The notes: a model not told the origin generated them from the letters alone. Shown: positions 22,845 to 33,508, counted from the first letter of the stretch. The stretch is DNA of 64,000 bases from Petaurus breviceps papuanus (GCA_028583685.1 JAMXIF010000073.1:5969718-6033717), one strand, 5' to 3'. Program-made: numbers and translations.

Positions 22845-23921
22845 CCTTAGAGTCTAGACTCTACCTGGAACTGTATTCCTGACCTAGAAGCCTCCCAATA
22901 GGATACCCAAGGTACAAGTGGAGAAATAGAAATCTTTGTCCCAGGACCAGACATATCACTTTGGGGACTTGTTCAGGAAGAACCCAAACCCAGCTGATTT
23001 CAATGGATACTGTTTAGGTGGAAAGAAAAGACTCTTGGGCTTTGGAATTGGTATATGAAGAAAACCAAGCACTGAACTTTTCTGCAGGGGAAAATTCAAC
23101 CCTATCACTCCCAGAAACCAATCCCAGATGTTACTTTGTCAGCAGACTTCTTTTCAGTGCTACCCTGGATCTCTTATTGTTCGTCATTATTGTGATTTTA
23201 TGGAAATTCCTCCCAACCACCTTCTAGAGGCTCAAAACCAACACCATGAAATCCATGTGTGTGTGATCCCAGATTTTACAAATTATAGATTGGTAAGGAC
23301 AGTCTTCTGGACCCTGCTCCTCCTTTTTACTACTAATGGCATTAGCAGAGCATTTCCAACCACTCAATAAACTGCCACGTTTCCTGCCTGATGCAAGGTA
23401 CATGAGATTCCACTTCCCAATTCCAATCCTCCCCTATGACCAACTCAGAGACCAGTCAAACACTCCCTGAAGCACTTTGCCAATGGTTTGTAAAGAATGC
23501 CCATCCCTAGTTCTGCCTTTCCATCAAGTCTGTAGAAACCTGAAGCAGTTTCTCTTATCTACTGCTATCTTCACACAATCCTCTTCCTAGAGGAGGAATT
23601 TTTCAGGATACCACTGCAAATTTCATATAAAGAAGCATGGAATGAAAAAAAGAAATTTAAGAAGACATTCTACCCTACTCATTTACAGAGTTGGAAGGAC
23701 AATTGAAGTGGTACGCTGAATGTTTCTGCAGATTTTTTCAATATGTTGACCAGTTTCATTTTTTTCCCCTTTCCATTTTTTCCTCTATAATAAATATTAC
23801 TTATATGGAATGGCTCTCTTGTAGAGGTTGGGGGAAGTATGCTGGGAGAAATTCTAGTCATGGAAAAAACAAAAGATATCAATAAAATTTATTTTAAAAG
23901 ACCAAAAAAAAAAAAAGGAAG
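22845..23921 (+). pseudogene. Retrocopy of an unidentified polyadenylated transcript
   Basis: The segment is bounded by a 17-bp direct repeat, AAAGAAAAGGCCTTCCC (22828-22844 and 23922-23938). It ends in CAATAAAATTTATTTT about 20 bp before an A13 tract (about 23904-23916). Repeat, signal and tail are the marks of L1-mediated retrotransposition. The 1.07-kb body has short ORFs only (for example 23018-23227 and 23128-23370), the second ending in a hydrophobic stretch, and I recognise no protein in them. It may be a non-coding RNA, mostly 3' UTR, a decayed coding retrocopy, or a non-autonomous element. It lies in the sense orientation with no introns evident. Confidence 0.7.
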
Positions 23922-23939
23922 AAAGAAAAGGCCTTCCCA

Positions 23940-24095
23940 AAATCTTCCGTATGTGATGTCTCCCCAACTAGAATGTGAGCTCTTTGAGAGCAGGGACTGA
24001 CTTTTTTTTATTAGCAACCTCCAGCACTTAATATAGTGCTTTGCACATAGTAAATATTTCATAAATGCTCTATTCATTCATGCATTCATTCATAT
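23940..24095 (+). repeat. L2 3' end
   Basis: GATGTCTCCCCAACTAGAATG, GAGAGCAGGGACTGACTTTT, TGCTTTGCACATAGTAAATA and a TTCATTCATGCATTCATTC end. Confidence 0.8.
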
Positions 24096-25089
24096 AGATA
24101 AGTACCATCTGGGCACATGGTCTTGGTCCTCACTTAACTAGGGATATTCCTAATATATTCTTGTCAGTGGTTTAATCAGTCTGACAGATTACTATGTACT
24201 TTATAGACAAAAATGACACCATTGACCCAGGTTCAAAAGGGCATGTGCTTTGGGTTATGAGTTGGGTTTTTTTTTTTTCTCCTTAGTAGCCCTGATAAAT
24301 TTGTGCTGATCCAACTATACTTTCTCACCCAATCCTCCTTATAAAGGAGGTCAGACATTTGTGAAATAAGGTTGAAGTGAGTTCTGTAGCCAGGGAGCCA
24401 AGCATGGCTAACCTCTGACCTTGCTTATTAACACTGTTCTCAGACCAACTGAGCTGTCTAGGGAAACATTAGTGTACAGGGCTAAGTCAAAAGGTGTAAT
24501 ATTCTAGGTGGAAACCAGGAGTATTGCTTTCTTTATTTTCTTTCCATTCTGGATAATTTTAAAACATCCTTACTCGCATAGTAGAGATTTGCTACCATGA
24601 AAATGCTTACCATATAATACTGCTTTGGCGTTTTTTGTGATGATGAAACGTGTAGGACAGAGACCACATCTACTTTTCCCCTAAGTTTCCCAATACTCCT
24701 TACATGGTGCTTAGTTTTTAGTATATAGTACTTAGTTATACTTCCCATGGGTGCTCAAATAAATTCATGTAGACTGACGTGTTTACAGAGGCCATCAGTA
24801 TTTGTCTGAGACAGGCTGTCTGTTTTAGTTGCCAAATCCCATGCTTATTTGATCTCTGACTTCTATCTGATATGGGTGAGACAAAGTATGACAACCTGTT
24901 TACTTATTGCTCTAAATACAGTGCATAGGGAATGAAAAGATCAAAGTGTGTGCTAGGAATACAAAACGAGTTTCCAGAGATTTGCTATCGCTGACTTTTT
25001 GTTAAAGGAATAAAAGGAGACACAGTAAATCTAAACTGTGAAAGATTAAAGGAAGGGGGGGGGGGGGGGAAGGGAGGGACACAGATCAG
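24096..25089. other. Mostly unrecognised; G-run at 25055-25069
   Basis: Near 24700-24790 a faint L2-like tail is possible (GGTGCTTAGTTTTTAGTATA). A run of 15 G at 25055-25069 is a likely sequencing and indel hot spot. No gene seen. Confidence 0.35.
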
Positions 25090-25240
25090 GAGATAGTGTA
25101 GTGTAGGCCACTGGACCAAGAGTCAGGGGAGCTGGGCCTGAGTCGTGGCTCTGCCACTAGCTACTTATATGAGCCTCGGCAAATCCTTTCATTTCTCCGA
25201 TTCTTTCTTTTCTCTCTCTCCCCTCCCTTCCTCTTCTCTT
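25090..25240 (+). repeat. MIR-type SINE
   Basis: GATAGTGTAGTGTAGGCCAC, GAGTCGTGGCTCTGCCACTA and CTTATATGAGCCTCGGCAAA, a clear head and core. Confidence 0.7.
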
Positions 25241-25306
25241 CCCAAAACAACTTTTTCTCTGGGGTTTGCTGGAATCCTCTAATTCTAGTTAACTGGACTC
25301 CTCTTT

Positions 25307-25452
25307 TTTTTTTTTTTTAAGCAATTGGGGTTACGTAACTTGCTCAAGGTTACACAGCCAGTTATTTTGTGTGGGTGCTAAGTATCCGAGTCCGGAACCA
25401 ATCCCGGGTCCCGACTCCGGGATGGCACTTTACTGTGCCACCTGGCTGCCCC
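25307..25452 (-). repeat. SINE-C, antisense
   Basis: AAGCAATTGGGGTTACGTAAC, GCACTTTACTGTGCCACCTG and the end GCTGCCCC. The target-site duplication is AACTGGA(C/T)TCCTCTTT at 25291-25306 and 25453-25468, with one mismatch. Same family as 4163-4311. Confidence 0.9.
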
Positions 25453-25501
25453 AACTGGATTCCTCTTTATAGGATCCAGAGCATGTGAGGAGATCTCCTG
25501 T

Positions 25502-25738
25502 TGTTCAGTAGTTTTTCAGTCCTGTCTGACTCTTCATGGTCCCCTCTGAGTTTTGGTTTTGTTTGTTTTGCAAAGATACTGAAGTGGTTTGCAGTTTCCT
25601 TCTCTAGCTGATTTTATAGATGATGAAACTGGGGTATATAGGGTTAAATGGCTTGCCCAGAGTCACACAGTAAGTCCATGAGGCTACATTTGAACTCAGG
25701 ACCATGAGTCTTCCTCACTCCAGTTAGCTTCCCTAAGT
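25502..25738 (-). repeat. SINE-A, antisense
   Basis: GTTGTTCAGTAGTTTTTCAG, TCTGACTCTTCATGGTCCCC, GGTTAAATGGCTTGCCCAGA and ACTCCAGTTAGCTTCCCT: full antisense order. Confidence 0.85.
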
Positions 25739-25772
25739 GGAACAGACTTCCAATCTAAAATCATTTTACTTC

Positions 25773-25921
25773 AGGACCTGGATTCTGGAAACCTTCTATT
25801 CAAATCCTGCCTCTGACACTAGCTGTCTGACCCTGAGCAAATCACTTAAACTCTATCTGCCCCAGTTCCCTTTTTAAGTAAATTAGGAATAATATCCGTC
25901 TCCTAGCTTCATTGTAAGAAT
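25773..25921 (+). repeat. MIR-type SINE whose 3' target-site duplication is split by the CFL1 retrocopy
   Basis: CTTCTATTCAAATCCTGCCT, CTAGCTGTCTGACCCTGAGC and CTGCCCCAGTTCCC mark the SINE. The 17-bp TAAAATCATTTTACTTC occurs at 25756-25772 and again at 26992-27008. Without the pseudogene these would flank the SINE exactly, so they read as its target-site duplication. Confidence 0.75.
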
Positions 25922-25931
25922 AAAATCATTT

Positions 25932-26986
25932 GTTCAGTCGGCTCCAGGCAGCAGCGGGGAAGGAGCAATGCCCTCCTCTCCTGTGGCCCTCGTTTCTCCC
26001 TCACCGTCTCTCCCTCGCTCGCTCGCTCCTTTCCGGAGCCATGGCCTCCGGCGTGGCTGTCTCGGACAGCGTGATCAAGGTGTTCAACGACATGAAGGTG
26101 CCCAAGTCCTCGACCCCCGATGAGGTGAAGAAGCGCAAGAAGGCAGTGCTGTTCTGCCTGAGCGAGGACAAGAACATCGTGCTGGAGGAGGGCAAGGAGA
26201 TCCTGGTGGGCGACGTGGGCCAGACCGCGGACGACCCGTACACCACCTTCGTCAGGATGCTGCCGGACAAGGACTGCCGCTATGCGCTCTACGACGCCAC
26301 CTACGAGACCAAGGAGAGCAAGAAGGAGGAGCTGGCGCCCCCCTCAAGAGCAAAATGATCTACGCCAGCTCCAAGGACGCCATCAAGAAGAAACTGACAG
26401 GAATCAAACACGAATTACAAGCCAACTGTTACGAGGAAGTGAAGGACCGCTGTACTCTGGCTGAGAAACTGGGGGGCAATGCCATGATTGCCCTGGAGGG
26501 GAAGCCCTTGTGAGTCTCCCACCTCTGGCCCCACTGCTGGGGCTGCCCAAGCCCAGTGCGGGAGCAGGCTGCCCCCTTCCTGCCAGACCCGAGGAGCTGG
26601 GGGAATCCTAGCAGGGGCAGGGCAATCCCTTCACCCATTTGCCAAACTGCCCCCGACCCCTGACCTCCCCCACTTCACCCCAATGGCTCTGGCCTTCCCA
26701 AACCGCCTTTGATATTCTCATTCCTCTTGAGTTGTAGCAGACCAAGGTCTCCCCAGACGCCCAGATGGGGGGGAGGCCAGTATTTTTTTTAACCGACACC
26801 CCCAGTTTTCCCCCTTCCCCAGTGCTGCCAACTTTTAACCACAATAGTGGCTTTGTGGTGCTCGTTTAGTTTTGTGTATCAATGGAATGTTGTGGAGATC
26901 CCCCTCCTCCAGTTACTCATGTGGCCAGTAAAAGGAAAGTTCAATTTAAAAAAAAGACAAATAAAAGGTGAGCTGAAAAAAAAAAA
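25932..26986 (+). pseudogene. CFL1: Cofilin-1 processed pseudogene
   Basis: Cofilin is the actin-severing protein of the ADF family. The ATG at 26041 opens with [20 protein letters not shown], matching CFL1, and runs through [15 protein letters not shown] and the phosphate/actin-binding region to KESKKEEL. A deletion of about 25 nt relative to the CFL1 coding sequence (lost residues about VFIFWAPES) then shifts the frame, so the open frame ends at 26358. The remaining CFL1 C-terminus continues in another frame, from [15 protein letters not shown] to LEGKPL with a stop at 26511-26513. There are no introns. A GC-rich 3' UTR, AATAAA at 26960-26965 and an A-tail follow. A 16-bp duplication, AAGAATAAAATCATTT (25916-25931 and 26987-27002), flanks the copy. 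One K of the SEDKK motif is also missing. This is a dead retrocopy; no promoter is seen. Confidence 0.95.
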
Positions 26987-27119
26987 AAGAATAAAATCAT
27001 TTTACTTCCTTAGGTAACTTTTACACTTAATCTAAAAACTGTGATTCTGATTGATAGAATATCTTATCACTTATTTTAAGTGGGGTGGGAAAGCTTAATT
27101 GCATAAATGGATCGACTTC

Positions 27120-27600
27120 ATCCTTTTACAATCAATCAGTCAGTCAATCAATAAACATTTAAGTTTTTACTATGGACCAGGCACTGTGCTGAGTTGAAGA
27201 TACACAAGAGAATGAAAAAAATAGTGTCTGCCCTCAAAGAACTAACAATTCAATGAAGGAGACAACATGCAAGCACAAGAAGCTATAATACAGGATGGAA
27301 AGCTACCATAGCACAATGCAGTGAGTGCTAGGCCTGGACTCAGCAAAACTCATCTTCCTGAGTTCGAATCTGACCTCAGACACTTACCAGTTATATGACC
27401 TTGGGCAAGTCACTTAACCCTGTTTATCTGTAAAAGTGAGCTGGAGAAATAAATGGCAAACCTCTCCAGTATTTCTGCCAAGAAAACCCCAAATGGGGGT
27501 CACAAAGAGTTAAACAAGACTGAATATAACTGAACAACAAATATACAGGACAAATAGAAATAGCAGAGGGAAGGCACTGGAATTGAGAGGGGTTGGTAAA
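27120..27600 (-). repeat. L2 3' end, antisense, interrupted by SINE-A
   Basis: CAATCAGTCAGTCAATCAAT, GGACCAGGCACTGTGCTGAG and CAAAGAACTAACAATTCAAT run to 27297. The sequence resumes at 27541 with ATACAGGACAAATAGAAATA. Confidence 0.8.
27298..27540 (+). repeat. SINE-A
   Basis: TACCATAGCACAATGCAGTG, CTGAGTTCGAATCTGACCTC, CAAATGGGGGTCACAAAGAG and ACTGAACAACAA. The short duplicate ATACAGGA lies on both sides (about 27289 and 27542). Confidence 0.85.
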
Positions 27601-27760
27601 GGCATTAGGACCATCAAGATGATATAGTCTATCCCCTTCATTTTATATATGGAGAAACTGATGTGGAAGGTGAAATAGTATCTCCAAGGTATCCCAGGTA
27701 GTAAATAGCAGAGATGTTATTTGAATCCAAATATCCTAGCATTTCTGGAAATGTTTCTTT
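27601..27760 (-). repeat. MIR-type element, antisense
   Basis: GACCATCAAGATGATATAGTC, TATATGGAGAAACTGATGTG and GTAAATAGCAGAGATGTTAT. Diverged. Confidence 0.6.
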
Positions 27761-27829
27761 AAGACCTCTCAGAGACTAGATCCTGTGATCAAGTGCCTGC
27801 CAGCAGACCCTCCACCTCAAATTAGCTTG

Positions 27830-28010
27830 TGTTCATTTTTTATATAGTTTGTGTCTGTATGTAAGTACATGTATGAATATATAAAGGTTGTCTCCCTCAA
27901 TAGAACAAAAAAACTCCTTGAGAAAAGAGGTTTTGGTTTTTGTCTTTGAATCCCCGGCACCCAGCATAGTTCTTAGGACATAGTAATCGAGAAATGTTTA
28001 TTAATTGGTT
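27830..28010 (+). repeat. L2 3' end
   Basis: TTGTCTCCCTCAATAGAACA, ACTCCTTGAGAAAAGAGGTT, AATCCCCGGCACCCAGCATAG and TTTATTAATTGGTTG. Confidence 0.75.
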
Positions 28011-28719
28011 GCTTATTCCCAGCTCTCAGACTTCCTCATGACAACTCCCTACCTGTTTGAACCTGTCTTTTGTCTACCACTGACCTGCTGGACCACCCTT
28101 AAAGCTTATTTTAGCCATCCTACCTCTTCTGGCCTCTGCTTCCCCATCTGTAAAATGATGGAGAAAATGGAATGGCTTCTGAGTGTATGATCCTATAGTC
28201 CAATATATAGGTTTCTTTGCCCTGCATGCTACTGAAACTCAGTCTATCTATGTAGTCAATTAAGTCCAGTCATCCCTACACTGGTTCACCTCTCCTTTGC
28301 CTAAATCCCACTTCTGATACCTTCTTGTGACTAAACTCATATTTTCTTATATTTAAGAAGTAAATTAGATGACAGAAAGATGAAAGAATGAAAAAAAGAA
28401 TTCCAAAAAGGAAAGCCAAAACACATCAGATAATCAAGAATTTATAATTATAAAATGCCATTCTTTCAGAGTACTGAAAGGATAAGGGAGCTGTGATGGC
28501 AGGCACTTGGGGAGTAACTGCCTAGTAGCATGAATTTATAAGATGCTCTCCGATGGACATGCCAAAAATCAAGAAGAGACAAAAACATTGAGTGATGGAT
28601 GATCCTGAAATTAAACCCAAGGTGATGCTGGAAGATATGACTAATGAGATGAATTTCCAGTTTTTGTCAGCTAAATGTCATGGCATCCATCCCTGTTAAA
28701 GAGAGAATATGTGCCTAGC
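28011..28719. other. Short MIR-like tail, otherwise unrecognised
   Basis: About 28130-28190 carries TCTGCTTCCCCATCTGTAAA, a MIR 3' tail. The rest has no recognised element. Confidence 0.35.
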
Positions 28720-28975
28720 ATTTAAAACTCTATGAAACACAGGAAGCCTTACTCAACCCCTCCTAACTCCAATGCCTTCCTTCCTCTTCCCACACTTCCT
28801 GCATATAGCTTGCTTTGTATGTATTTGTTAGCATGTTGTCTCCCCGCTCAGACTGTAAGCTCCTTGAGGGCAAAGACTGTCTCTGGCCTCTTTTTGTATC
28901 CTCAGTTCTTAGCACAGTGGCTGCCACAGAATCGGCACTTAATAAATGTTTACTGATTTATTGGTTGAAAGAAAT
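28720..28975 (+). repeat. L2 3' end
   Basis: TTGTCTCCCCGCTCAGACTG, AGCTCCTTGAGGGCAAAGAC, CAGTTCTTAGCACAGTGGCT and CACTTAATAAATGTTTACTG. One of the best preserved L2 tails here; overlapping ORFs are incidental. Confidence 0.9.
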
Positions 28976-29309
28976 TTTGAGAAGGGTAAAACATTGTGAT
29001 TGCTATAGGAATATCTACATATTGCATCACATGACTCAGAGAAACTCTGTATTCAAGATAAGGAGTTAGAAGGGAATTACGGTTCAAAGAAAAGTTAGGG
29101 TTCAATACCCAAACTCAGCACTTAAGTCAAAGGAACTCAGGCTTCATGGAGGACCACTACTAGTGACACTAAAAACATAATATGACTTAAATGGCCTTGG
29201 TGGGCCTAGGAACCTGAAATCATTTATATTATTTTTATGGAAAATGCAAATGATTTCAAACGAATTTTAAAAATACAACTCATTTGTAAGTTGGGGTCTG
29301 CCCAGATTT
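28976..29309. other. No recognised feature
   Basis: Nothing recognised. Confidence 0.35.
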
Positions 29310-29460
29310 AATTCATCAACAAACCTGTATTAAACACCTACTAGGTACCAAGCCTTTTGCTAAGCCTGGTAGGTCCCAAGTCTTTTTCTAGTCTAAGTTT
29401 ACAAAGACAAATATAAAACAGGTTCTATCTTTAGGAGCATACAGTAAATAAGACTGCATG
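29310..29460 (-). repeat. L2 3' end, antisense
   Basis: CATCAACAAACCTGTATTAA, CACCTACTAGGTACCAAGCC and ATCTTTAGGAGCATACAGTA. Contains a short local repeat of CTAGGTACCAAG / TAGGTCCCAAG. Confidence 0.65.
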
Positions 29461-29894
29461 AGTTATGGAAAAAAGACTGGAAAGACAACATGAGCAAACA
29501 AAAGACATTTTAATGTCCTATATAAATTTCAAAAAATCTTTTTAAAAAGTTTTTCAAATAAAGATAGGCAAATTGGGAGTATTTGACTTTAGAAAGTACT
29601 GAATTTTGAAAATGGCTTATTTAGAGATTTTACAAAAGGTGCTAAAGTTTTAAAGAGACCAGAACTATTCTAAAGCCTGTGGAGATGCTCACCAAACTGT
29701 GTATCAATTACACATACATATTAAACCCAATTTGCATTGCTTTTCCTAGGACAATTATAACTTTATCACTGGTAACGGTTTATGGGCAGTATTGGTTTAA
29801 CTTAGCAAGATTTCCTTTGACATTCCAAAACAATCAGAGAGAAATTATTCAACCACTGTATGGTGCAGAATATCTTCCAAGTCTGAACAAATGT
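29461..29894. other. No recognised feature
   Basis: AT-rich; no repeat or gene recognised. Confidence 0.35.
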
Positions 29895-30056
29895 TGTCAA
29901 TTGGTCAACAAGCATTTACTGAATGCACTGTGCTGAGTGCTGGGGATACAAAGAATGAAAAAAATAAACAAACTCAGAGTCTAATAGGGGAGAGAGCATG
30001 CAAACAACTATTAACTAGCTAGCTATATACAAGTTAAATTGGACATACTTAAGAGA

Positions 30057-30345
30057 GCAGCTAGATGGCACAGTGGGTAGTGCCAGACCTGTATAATGCC
30101 ACGCACAAGCAGCTTTCCAGAAGAATGCCACTGTGAACAGCTTTTAAGGTTCTGATTACATAGTATAGTGAATACTCTATTCAATAACAAATCAGAGCAA
30201 AACATTCACAGTAAATCAAGGTACAGTATTCACAATGTTACAACTTATCACAGAAAATTACAATATAGTATTCACAACAGCTTATCATTAAAATGGCCAC
30301 ATAGTTTCCATCATAGTGGCCGCAAAGTTTTGAACAAAGAACATT
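30057..30345 (+). other. SINE head joined to unidentified AT-rich insert
   Basis: Only about 35 bp of a SINE-B-type head (CAGCTAGATGGCACAGTGGG) is present. The rest has repeated ATTCACA(A/G) and TTATCA motifs and no recognised family. It separates two collinear L2 pieces, so it arrived after the L2. Confidence 0.4.
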
Positions 30346-30907
30346 CAAGAGGCGGGATTTTAGTTAAGACTCAAAGAAAGTCAGGTAAACTATGAAGTAG
30401 AGATAAGGAGGGAGAGAATTCCAGGCATAGGGGACAGCCAGTAACAATACTTGTGTCAAGGGATGGAATGTTTCCTTTGAGGAACATCAAGGAGAGTTTA
30501 GGGGTTGGGGAGGAGATACAGACAACAAGATGTGAGAAGACTGGAAAAGTGGAAGGGAGGGGCAAATTCTGAAGGACTTTGAATGCCAAACAAAGTGTTT
30601 TATGTAGGAATGTGGAGGTGATAGGAAATAATGAACTTAAGATTAAGTAGGAAGATGATATGGTCAGACCTGGAAATTAGGATCAATTTGATAGTTAATG
30701 AGAGCATGGACTAGAGTGAAGAGACCTGAGACAGGGACATAAACCATAAGGAGACTGCAAAACTTCAAATGTAAGAGGATGAAATGCTATACCATGGTGG
30801 TTGCAGAGCCAGAGGAGATAAAATAATATATGAAACATGTTATAAAGATAGAAACTACAGAACTTGACAACACATTTGGACATAAAGGGTCAAGTTTAAG
30901 ATGTCTA

Positions 30908-31685
30908 ACCTCAAACCCATCAGATTGACTAAATTGCAAAAAAAAAAAAAAAGGAAAATGACAAATACTAGAGGGACTGTGAAAAAAACAGGTTTACTAA
31001 TGCATTGTTGGTGGAGCTGTGAACTTATACAACTATTTTATAAAGTAATTTGAAACTATGTCCCAGAATCTATTAAACTATGCATTAAACTATTAAACTC
31101 AGCAATTCTGCAACTAAGTTTCTATCCCCAAAAGATAAAAGATAGAGGCAAAAGATCTATATGTACAAGATAATTATAGCATTTTCTTGCAGCAGCAAAG
31201 AGCTGGAAACTGAAAGGAATGAGGAATGACTGAATAAGTTTTAGCATATAAATGTGATAGAATACTTTTGTGCCATAATAATGAAGGGGATGATTTCAGA
31301 AAAACCTAGGAAAATTTGTACAAACTGATCTAAAATGAAGTGAGCAGAAACAGGAGAATAATTTATGTGATAAAAGCAATATTCTAAATGCAATTAGCTT
31401 TAAAAAGACTTAGTAACTCTGATCAACCCAATAGCCAATCACAATTATGAAGCACTCATGATGAAACAGTCTGTCAACCTCCAAATACAGAGCTAATGGA
31501 ATCAGATTACAGATCAAAGCATATTTTCTTCTCTTTCTTTTTTCTTTCTTTTTTTCTGATGTAATTAATACAGAAATTTATTTTGCATGACTATACATAT
31601 TTGTAATGGGTTTTATTTTTCTTCTCTTCTCAAAGGGTGGTAGAACTGAAAATAAAATAAAATTGAATTTAAAAAAGAGAGAGAG
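30908..31685 (+). mobile_element. L1 3' fragment inserted in L2
   Basis: The central part encodes the decayed L1 ORF2 end (GCAGCAAAGAGCTGGAAACT, GTGCCATAATAATGAAGGGG, GGATGATTTCAGAAAAACCT). The 3' UTR ends in AAAATAAAATAAAATTG and an A/GA-rich tail. A 9-bp duplication, AGATGTCTA (30899-30907 and 31686-31694), flanks it, so this is a 5'-truncated insertion of about 780 bp. Confidence 0.85.
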
Positions 31686-32124
31686 AGATGTCTACAAGAA
31701 TCCAGTATGAGATATCCACTAGGCAGTGTCTGAAAGACTCTATGGGGAATAGTTAAATCACTGACATACTCTCCTTCATTTTCAAGATGAGAGGAAGGAG
31801 CTTTGGGCTGCAATAGTAAAATGATCTTTTTAAAGCTCTGTCTTGTTGAGTACCTAATTAACTTGTTAAAGTTTCTTTCAGAGAAAGGTGGTCACAGATG
31901 TGGTGCACTGGTAAAAGTTTAACAAGAGACTCAAAAAAAGGATGCACCACACGATTTTAAATTTGCAACTTTAGCATTTTCTCCATCACTTTCTTAAGTC
32001 TACACAATCAAAAAAAAAACAGTAAATCAAGCCCTAATATGTTTCCTTTGCTGATTTCTAATGTGTAAATCCTCATAATGAAAAATTTAACAATCAGTTC
32101 TTTAAAGCTGATCTGAGTTAGTTC

Positions 32125-32391
32125 TAGCACATGCCCAGTAACAGGGCTGATTTATACCTAGGAGAAATAGCCTGAAAATTTGGAGCTGAGCTCAATTCTA
32201 GAAGCACAGGAGAATGAGAATTCTGGTCTCTTAACAACTAAATTTAACCAGATAACCTCAGGTGGGAAGTAATAGTACTAATTTGATGAACTCTACATAA
32301 AAACCAGATGCATCACCTGGACTAGAAATCTTTTCCTTACTTTGATATTTGGGAGAATCTGTTGCTAGATTATAGACTCCTTTAGGAAAGA
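32125..32391 (+). repeat. Left arm of a 267-bp inverted repeat
   Basis: This arm (TAGCACATGCCC ... AGGAAAGA) is matched in reverse complement over its whole length by 33241-33508, with frequent substitutions and a few small indels. Shared blocks include AGAATGAGAATTCTGGTCTC and ACCAGATGCATCACCT. I do not recognise the family. Confidence 0.85.
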
Positions 32392-33240
32392 AATAGAAAA
32401 AATGATGATTAATAAGCAATTATTAATATACAGGGAGGGAGAGAATTCAAGTTTTTTTATTTCCCCTCCTTTCTATTTCTTCAATCAAAACCCAGTCCGT
32501 GTGAAGGACACTGCTGATAGATGAGACTGGGTTAACATTCTCCTCAGTCTTGGGCAAGATCCCATCCAAGTGGGACATAAGTGACTTGGGTGGAGGTAGA
32601 TCCCTTTGTTTAGATTGCCCAAGGCAGGGGTAGTCTGAATAGAGGTAAGTAAGAGTGACATAATCAAAGTCATATCTCCCAGCCCCTAATTAGAATAAAA
32701 CCACCTCTTATTATAATATTCATTTACTCATTAATTGTTAACCAATTAGAGTTGATTTCCACCTGTTGGGAATGCCCACTCTTAGAAGGGCATTAAATCT
32801 AAATCGATAAGCAGGCCACCAAAGTTCATCTTTGGTTCACAAGAGTTCCACTGATCTCTTTTATTAATTATCTGCTAGCCATAATTAATAAAATGACTAC
32901 TAATTACCCAGAAATTATATCTCTCAGATGTTTTAATCCTCACAATATTATGCCTTGCTCATTTTGTATCCTCCTCAGTGACTAGCACACTCACTGTCTT
33001 TCACAGAGTCCAATTAAGAATTTTTTGAAATGAACTGAATTGGACTGATTTCAGCACATATTTTATGCTGCATTGCATCATAACTATGAAGCATTTATTA
33101 ATTGAGTATATTATAAGCTACTTGTGAATAAGGGCAGTGCTTTATCTACCTTTATTTCTCTAAGCACCTACTCTGCTAATTAAACACTCAATGATTTTTT
33201 TTAATTAATAAATAAATGCATATTTGAAAGTATTTGATTT
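32392..33240. other. 849-bp spacer between the inverted-repeat arms
   Basis: AT-rich, with several ATTAATTA-type sites. A diverged L2-like tail (AAGCTACTTGTGAATAAGGG, then TCTAAGCACCTACTCTGC) lies at about 33110-33215. No ORF is worth calling, so there is no visible transposase. Confidence 0.5.
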
Positions 33241-33508
33241 CTCTTTCCTCAAGGAGTTTATTATCTAACAACAGAATTCTCCCAAATGTCAAAGGAAGGA
33301 AGAGATTTTTAGTCTAGGTGATGCATCTGGTTTTAATGTAGAGTTCATCCATTTTGTACAATTACTTTCCCACCGGAGGTGATCTGGTAAAATTTAGTTA
33401 AGAGACCAGAATTCTCATTCTCCCCTGCTTCTAGAACTGAGCTCAGTTCCAAATTTTCAGCCCATTTCTCCTAGGGATAAATAAGCCCTGTTACCAGGGG
33501 CATGCTAC
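33241..33508 (-). repeat. Right arm of the inverted repeat
   Basis: Reverse-complement partner of 32125-32391. Just beyond it, 33503-33538 (TGCTACATTTTAAGAAATAA...) recurs as a direct, slightly diverged copy at 35268-35303. Confidence 0.85.

Larger units (their letters stand above)
29895..31830 (-). mobile_element. L2 LINE, antisense, split by two insertions
   Basis: Three pieces of one antisense L2 are in register: 29895-30056 (GTCAACAAGCATTTACTGAA, GTGCTGGGGATACAAAGAAT), about 30345-30898 (GAATTCCAGGCATAGGGGAC, GGACTTTGAATGCCAAACAA, GATATGGTCAGACCTGGAAA) and 31695-31830 (AGTATGAGATATCCACTAGG). Between them lie 30057-30345 and an L1 3' fragment. The frames are broken. Confidence 0.75.

Noticed and set aside
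25055-25069. Run of 15 G as a possible quadruplex element
   Set aside because: A simple homopolymer beside a purine-rich stretch; more likely a slippage or sequencing hot spot.
26041-26358. Open frame that looks like a cofilin gene
   Set aside because: No introns, frameshift before the C-terminus, A-tail and target-site duplication show a processed pseudogene.
32765-32947. TGTTGGGAATGCCC start resembling an LTR
   Set aside because: No matching right end, polyadenylation context or target-site duplication was found.
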